Assembly: GCA_000994705.1 (NCBI GenBank)
Contig: LBZL01000002.1
Coordinates: 536 to 54,145, forward strand
Direction: 5' to 3'
Source: Candidatus Nomurabacteria bacterium GW2011_GWB1_40_7
Lineage (GTDB): Bacteria; Patescibacteriota; Minisyncoccia; Phycocordibacterales; UBA9973
DNA: 53,610 bases
Part shown: in pieces, positions 51,449 through 53,610 of the stretch
Layout of the letters: every line of letters starts with the position of its first letter
Numbering within the stretch: the first letter of the stretch is position 1
Made by a program: the position numbers and the translations under genes
Notes under the pieces: model-generated
Databases searched by the model: none
Told to the model about the DNA's origin: nothing
Seen by the model: only the letters and a program-made list of their open reading frames with translations

Positions 51449-52588
51449 TTACTGCAATTTTCGCAAAGCCAAGCCTAGCGCTACGGCAAACTCGGGGCCC
51501 ATGGTCAAAAGCACTTTTTCCAAAAATGCCGGCGCTCCGACTTTGGAAAAAGGATGCCCCATCTCTATTTCCGCTCGAAAATTATTTACCGCTACTTCTT
51601 TCAATCCTTTAAGAAGCGCCCCGCCACCCGTAAATATCACCTTGCTGATAGTTCTATTATGTTTCTTTTCATACCCCAACAACGCGCTATTCGTCTCCGA
51701 AAAGATATAATCAACGTGAACCCTGATAATGTCGGCCAAGCTTTTTTCCGCGGGATTTTCAAAAAGGCCGAATTCTTTTTTCATTTTCTCCGCTTCGCCG
51801 AAAGAGATGCTCAAAGATTTGGAAATGGAATTGGAAATATCCGCCCCTCCCCTTTCAATCGTGTGATAGCCATTAACCATGCCGAACTCAACGATAGAGA
51901 GCTTGGTGCGGGAGGCGCCGAAATCCATCAATAAAACCGGGGAAAGCTCGTGCTCAAAATTCGCCCGAACGGAAGAAAATATTTCAATTTCAAAAAAAGA
52001 AGCACTGAGATTGCACTGCGAAACAATTGAGCGATGTTTGGCAACTGCATCGTTTTGCGTCGCCACAACGAGCACGTTTATCTTGTCTCCGCCTTCTTTC
52101 GGCAAATCGGCGTTATCCGTGTCGACGTTCATTTCTGAAAAGGACGGTTCTTTTCCCGGCAAGACAAAATAATCAATTGAAACTTCGGTCATTGGCACCG
52201 GAATATATTTGCGGGCCTCAACGGGAACAATGTCCGCCATTTCGGCCTCTTTTATTTGGGAAGGAAGCTCAATGGTAAAAATTAAACTGGACTGGACAGG
52301 AATAGCCAAAGCAAGATCGGCGCCAGTCACGCCGGACTGTTTGAGAACTTCCCGTAAAGCGGGCACGATTTTTTCAACGGGAAGGTTGGTAACCCGCCCG
52401 GGATCAAGGTCGGCATAAGGACCGAGCGCGATGGCGCCATAAGTTTCCAGCACCGCTTTCCCCTTTTTTCTTTTAATTTCAACCACCTTAATCGCGGAAG
52501 AACCGATATCAATGCCGACAGCGCTGTCTTGAGACCCGCCCCCAATTTTGCCAAAACCGGAAAAAAGATTTTTCAATAAGTCTCCCAT
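51449..52588 (-). CDS. pilM: type IV pilus actin-like ATPase PilM
   Basis: A 379-residue actin/FtsA-fold protein. VGIDIGSSAIKVVEIK (phosphate 1, near residue 24), LLMDFGASRTKLSIVEFG (phosphate 2, near 218) and VIFTGGGALLKGLKE (adenosine motif, near 315) are visible. PilM binds ATP and the N-terminus of PilN on the cytoplasmic side and links the pilus machine to its motors. It is first in the pilus cluster and divergent from comF, with overlapping promoters between. Confidence 0.95.
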   Translation of the reverse strand: MGDLLKNLFSGFGKIGGGSQDSAVGIDIGSSAIKVVEIKRKKGKAVLETYGAIALGPYADLDPGRVTNLPVEKIVPALREVLKQSGVTGADLALAIPVQSSLIFTIELPSQIKEAEMADIVPVEARKYIPVPMTEVSIDYFVLPGKEPSFSEMNVDTDNADLPKEGGDKINVLVVATQNDAVAKHRSIVSQCNLSASFFEIEIFSSVRANFEHELSPVLLMDFGASRTKLSIVEFGMVNGYHTIERGGADISNSISKSLSISFGEAEKMKKEFGLFENPAEKSLADIIRVHVDYIFSETNSALLGYEKKHNRTISKVIFTGGGALLKGLKEVAVNNFRAEIEMGHPFSKVGAPAFLEKVLLTMGPEFAVALGLALRKLQ

Positions 52589-52597
52589 ATTATTTTA

Positions 52598-52606
52598 TGC
52601 TAAAAT
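52598..52606 (+). promoter_or_regulatory. extended -10 promoter of comF
   Basis: TGCTAAAAT, a TGn extended -10 element, ends 11 bases before the comF ATG at 52617. It overlaps the divergent pilM promoter. Confidence 0.5.
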
Positions 52607-52613
52607 TATATCA
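52598..52613 (-). promoter_or_regulatory. extended -10 promoter of pilM, overlapping that of comF
   Basis: On the minus strand TGATATAAT (52613-52605) is an extended -10 element 17 bases before the pilM ATG. The plus-strand -10 TAAAAT of comF (52601-52606) overlaps it by two bases, so the two polymerases cannot bind at once. Confidence 0.6.
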
Positions 52614-52616
52614 TAA

Positions 52617-53276
52617 ATGCGATTTTTAAACACTATCTTGAACATAATTTTTCCCGCAAAGTGCATCCTGTGCGACAAGGGCAAAGCGGACTTGTGTTTG
52701 GACTGCCTAAAAGACGCGCCGGCCGCGGAACGCGAGAGCGCAAAATGGATTTTCCCCCTGTATGACTATCGTTATCCTGCCATAAAAAAGTCGTTGTGGC
52801 TTCTTAAGTATAAAGGCAGAAAAAGACTGGCAAACGTATTCGCGGAAATTATCTACGACAAAATCCTGGAAGAACTTTCAGAATTGAGTATATTGGAAAA
52901 TTTTGTTGAGCCCATTTTAATTCCCATTCCCCTTTCGTCCAAAAGATACCGCGAGCGCGGTTTCAATCAGGCGGAGTTGATTTGCCGAGAATTAATAAAA
53001 ATAAATGATTCACGTCATAACACAAATCTAAAACTAGAAAATGATATTTTAATCAAACCGAAAAATACAGAACATCAGGCGCGCATCAAGGATAGGCGCA
53101 ATAGATTAAAAAATATAATCGGCTCGTTTGCGGTTAAAAACAGCGAAAAAATAAAAGGCAGAAATATAATTCTGATAGACGACATTCTCACCACCGGCGC
53201 GACTTTAAATGAAGCGAAAAAAACCCTCAAACAAGCGGGCGCCAGAAAAGTCATCGCTTTTACCGTGGCGCATTAA
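52617..53276 (+). CDS. comF: ComF-family phosphoribosyltransferase-like competence protein
   Basis: A 219-residue protein. An N-terminal zinc finger has CILCDKGKADLCLDC (near residue 18), and the phosphoribosyltransferase-type domain has IPIPLSSKRYRERGFNQAEL near 105 and the PRPP-binding loop NIILIDDILTTGATLNEAKK near 185. ComF proteins act in natural transformation, probably with helicase or PriA-related partners in handling incoming single strands. Its position divergent from the type IV pilus operon fits a competence role. Confidence 0.92.
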   Translation: MRFLNTILNIIFPAKCILCDKGKADLCLDCLKDAPAAERESAKWIFPLYDYRYPAIKKSLWLLKYKGRKRLANVFAEIIYDKILEELSELSILENFVEPILIPIPLSSKRYRERGFNQAELICRELIKINDSRHNTNLKLENDILIKPKNTEHQARIKDRRNRLKNIIGSFAVKNSEKIKGRNIILIDDILTTGATLNEAKKTLKQAGARKVIAFTVAH

Positions 53277-53286
53277 AATATATTTC

Positions 53287-53295
53287 TGCTATAAT
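53287..53295 (+). promoter_or_regulatory. extended -10 promoter of the last gene
   Basis: TGCTATAAT, a perfect TGn extended -10 element, ends seven bases before the ATG at 53302, predicting a leaderless message. It lies 11 bases after the comF stop. Confidence 0.6.
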
Positions 53296-53301
53296 CAAAA
53301 A

Positions 53302-53610
53302 ATGAAACATTGTAAAGATTGCGAACCGGCGCAAGAAATACACATTATTGCCTATTTGTCCGTTGTTCTTGGATGGCTGGACGGGCCATTTTTTGACATA
53401 ATGGAACTTATCTTCAAAAACACCGCCGAAAAAATCTCCAATAAAATATCTTTGCCTTTTTTAAAATTGATGGTTTTTTTGAAACTCGGGTATTGGAGCG
53501 ACAAGCCGGACGACAAAGACACTTGGCGGACAAAATGTTTTTGGGATGAAGCGATGCGCCGGGGAATAAAAATGCGCGAATTTCATCTCGGGCCGATTCG
53601 GGACGGTTTT
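53302..53610 (+). CDS. unknown protein, 3' end beyond window
   Basis: The frame is open for 103 codons from the ATG at 53302 to the window edge. It starts MKHCKDCEPAQEIHIIAYLS with a C-x2-C pair, followed by a hydrophobic region and WRTKCFWDEAMRRGIKMREF near residue 76. The last segment resembles the start of an ATP-grasp-like or amino-acid-ligase-like domain seen in candidate phyla genomes, but too little is present to name it. Confidence 0.7.
   Translation, partial: MKHCKDCEPAQEIHIIAYLSVVLGWLDGPFFDIMELIFKNTAEKISNKISLPFLKLMVFLKLGYWSDKPDDKDTWRTKCFWDEAMRRGIKMREFHLGPIRDGF

Overview
The window looks like part of a Parcubacteria (Candidate Phyla Radiation / Patescibacteria) genome. The evidence is AT-rich sequence, short spacers, many overlapping genes, standard-code reading frames (UGA acts as a stop), a ThrRS without the N-terminal TGS domain, orphan membrane-anchored solute-binding proteins, a monoderm-style type IV pilus cluster, several large low-complexity surface proteins, and promoters of the form TGnTATAAT placed so close to the start codon that many transcripts must be leaderless or nearly so. 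Nothing resembles a phage, plasmid or CRISPR locus.

Layout. 1-929: edge-truncated PIF1-like helicase (minus). 1033-2028: deoxyhypusine-synthase-like protein (minus). 2118-7266 (plus): secG, an anchored oligopeptide-binding-type protein, RNase J and an MFS protein. 7292-9750 (plus): the most unusual locus. A promoter and a cobalamin riboswitch precede two secreted proteins with transcobalamin-type domains, a small DUF4430 (beta) protein and a larger protein joining DUF4430 to an alpha/alpha-toroid. 17252 down to 9737 (minus): rpmF, a NusB-Nudix fusion, a broken RNase III gene, a Ca2+-type P-ATPase, a secreted TIM-barrel-like protein, a DgkA-type lipid kinase, a thioredoxin-like protein and a transglutaminase-like protein. 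17388-19261 (plus): thrS, preceded by a 40-codon ORF that copies the start of ThrRS. 21844-19264 (minus): gyrB and a small deoxyribosyltransferase-like protein. 21940-23079 (plus): single-chain PheRS of mitochondrial type. 26119-23117 (minus): UvrD-type helicase-nuclease. 27596-26134: DsbA-like protein and cupin. 37965-27672 (minus): four surface or membrane proteins, then receiver, solute-binding protein, histidine kinase, receiver, sufS. 38092-38176: tRNA-Ser(GGA). 52588-38167 (minus): type IV pilus genes pilM, N, O, P-like, B, receiver, pilT, pilC, two small proteins, two pilins, pilD, four pilin-like proteins, then ligA. 52617-53610 (plus): comF and a truncated unknown gene.

How the genes work together. 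The pilus genes plus comF form a coherent surface-appendage and DNA-uptake module. The two pilins carry four cysteines each, which fits the extracytoplasmic thioredoxin-fold proteins found elsewhere in the window. The riboswitch locus would make a B12-capture apparatus when cobalamin is scarce.

A second layer of structure is a set of palindromic repeats. Four elements of 113-118 nt begin immediately upstream of start codons (nusB fusion, cupin, a pilin-like gene, ligA). Related or independent palindromes lie in frame inside gyrB, ligA (four of them) and possibly RNase J. One intergenic copy appears to encode an entire prepilin leader peptide. These repeats and the riboswitch-transcobalamin locus are the two best candidates for undescribed biology here.
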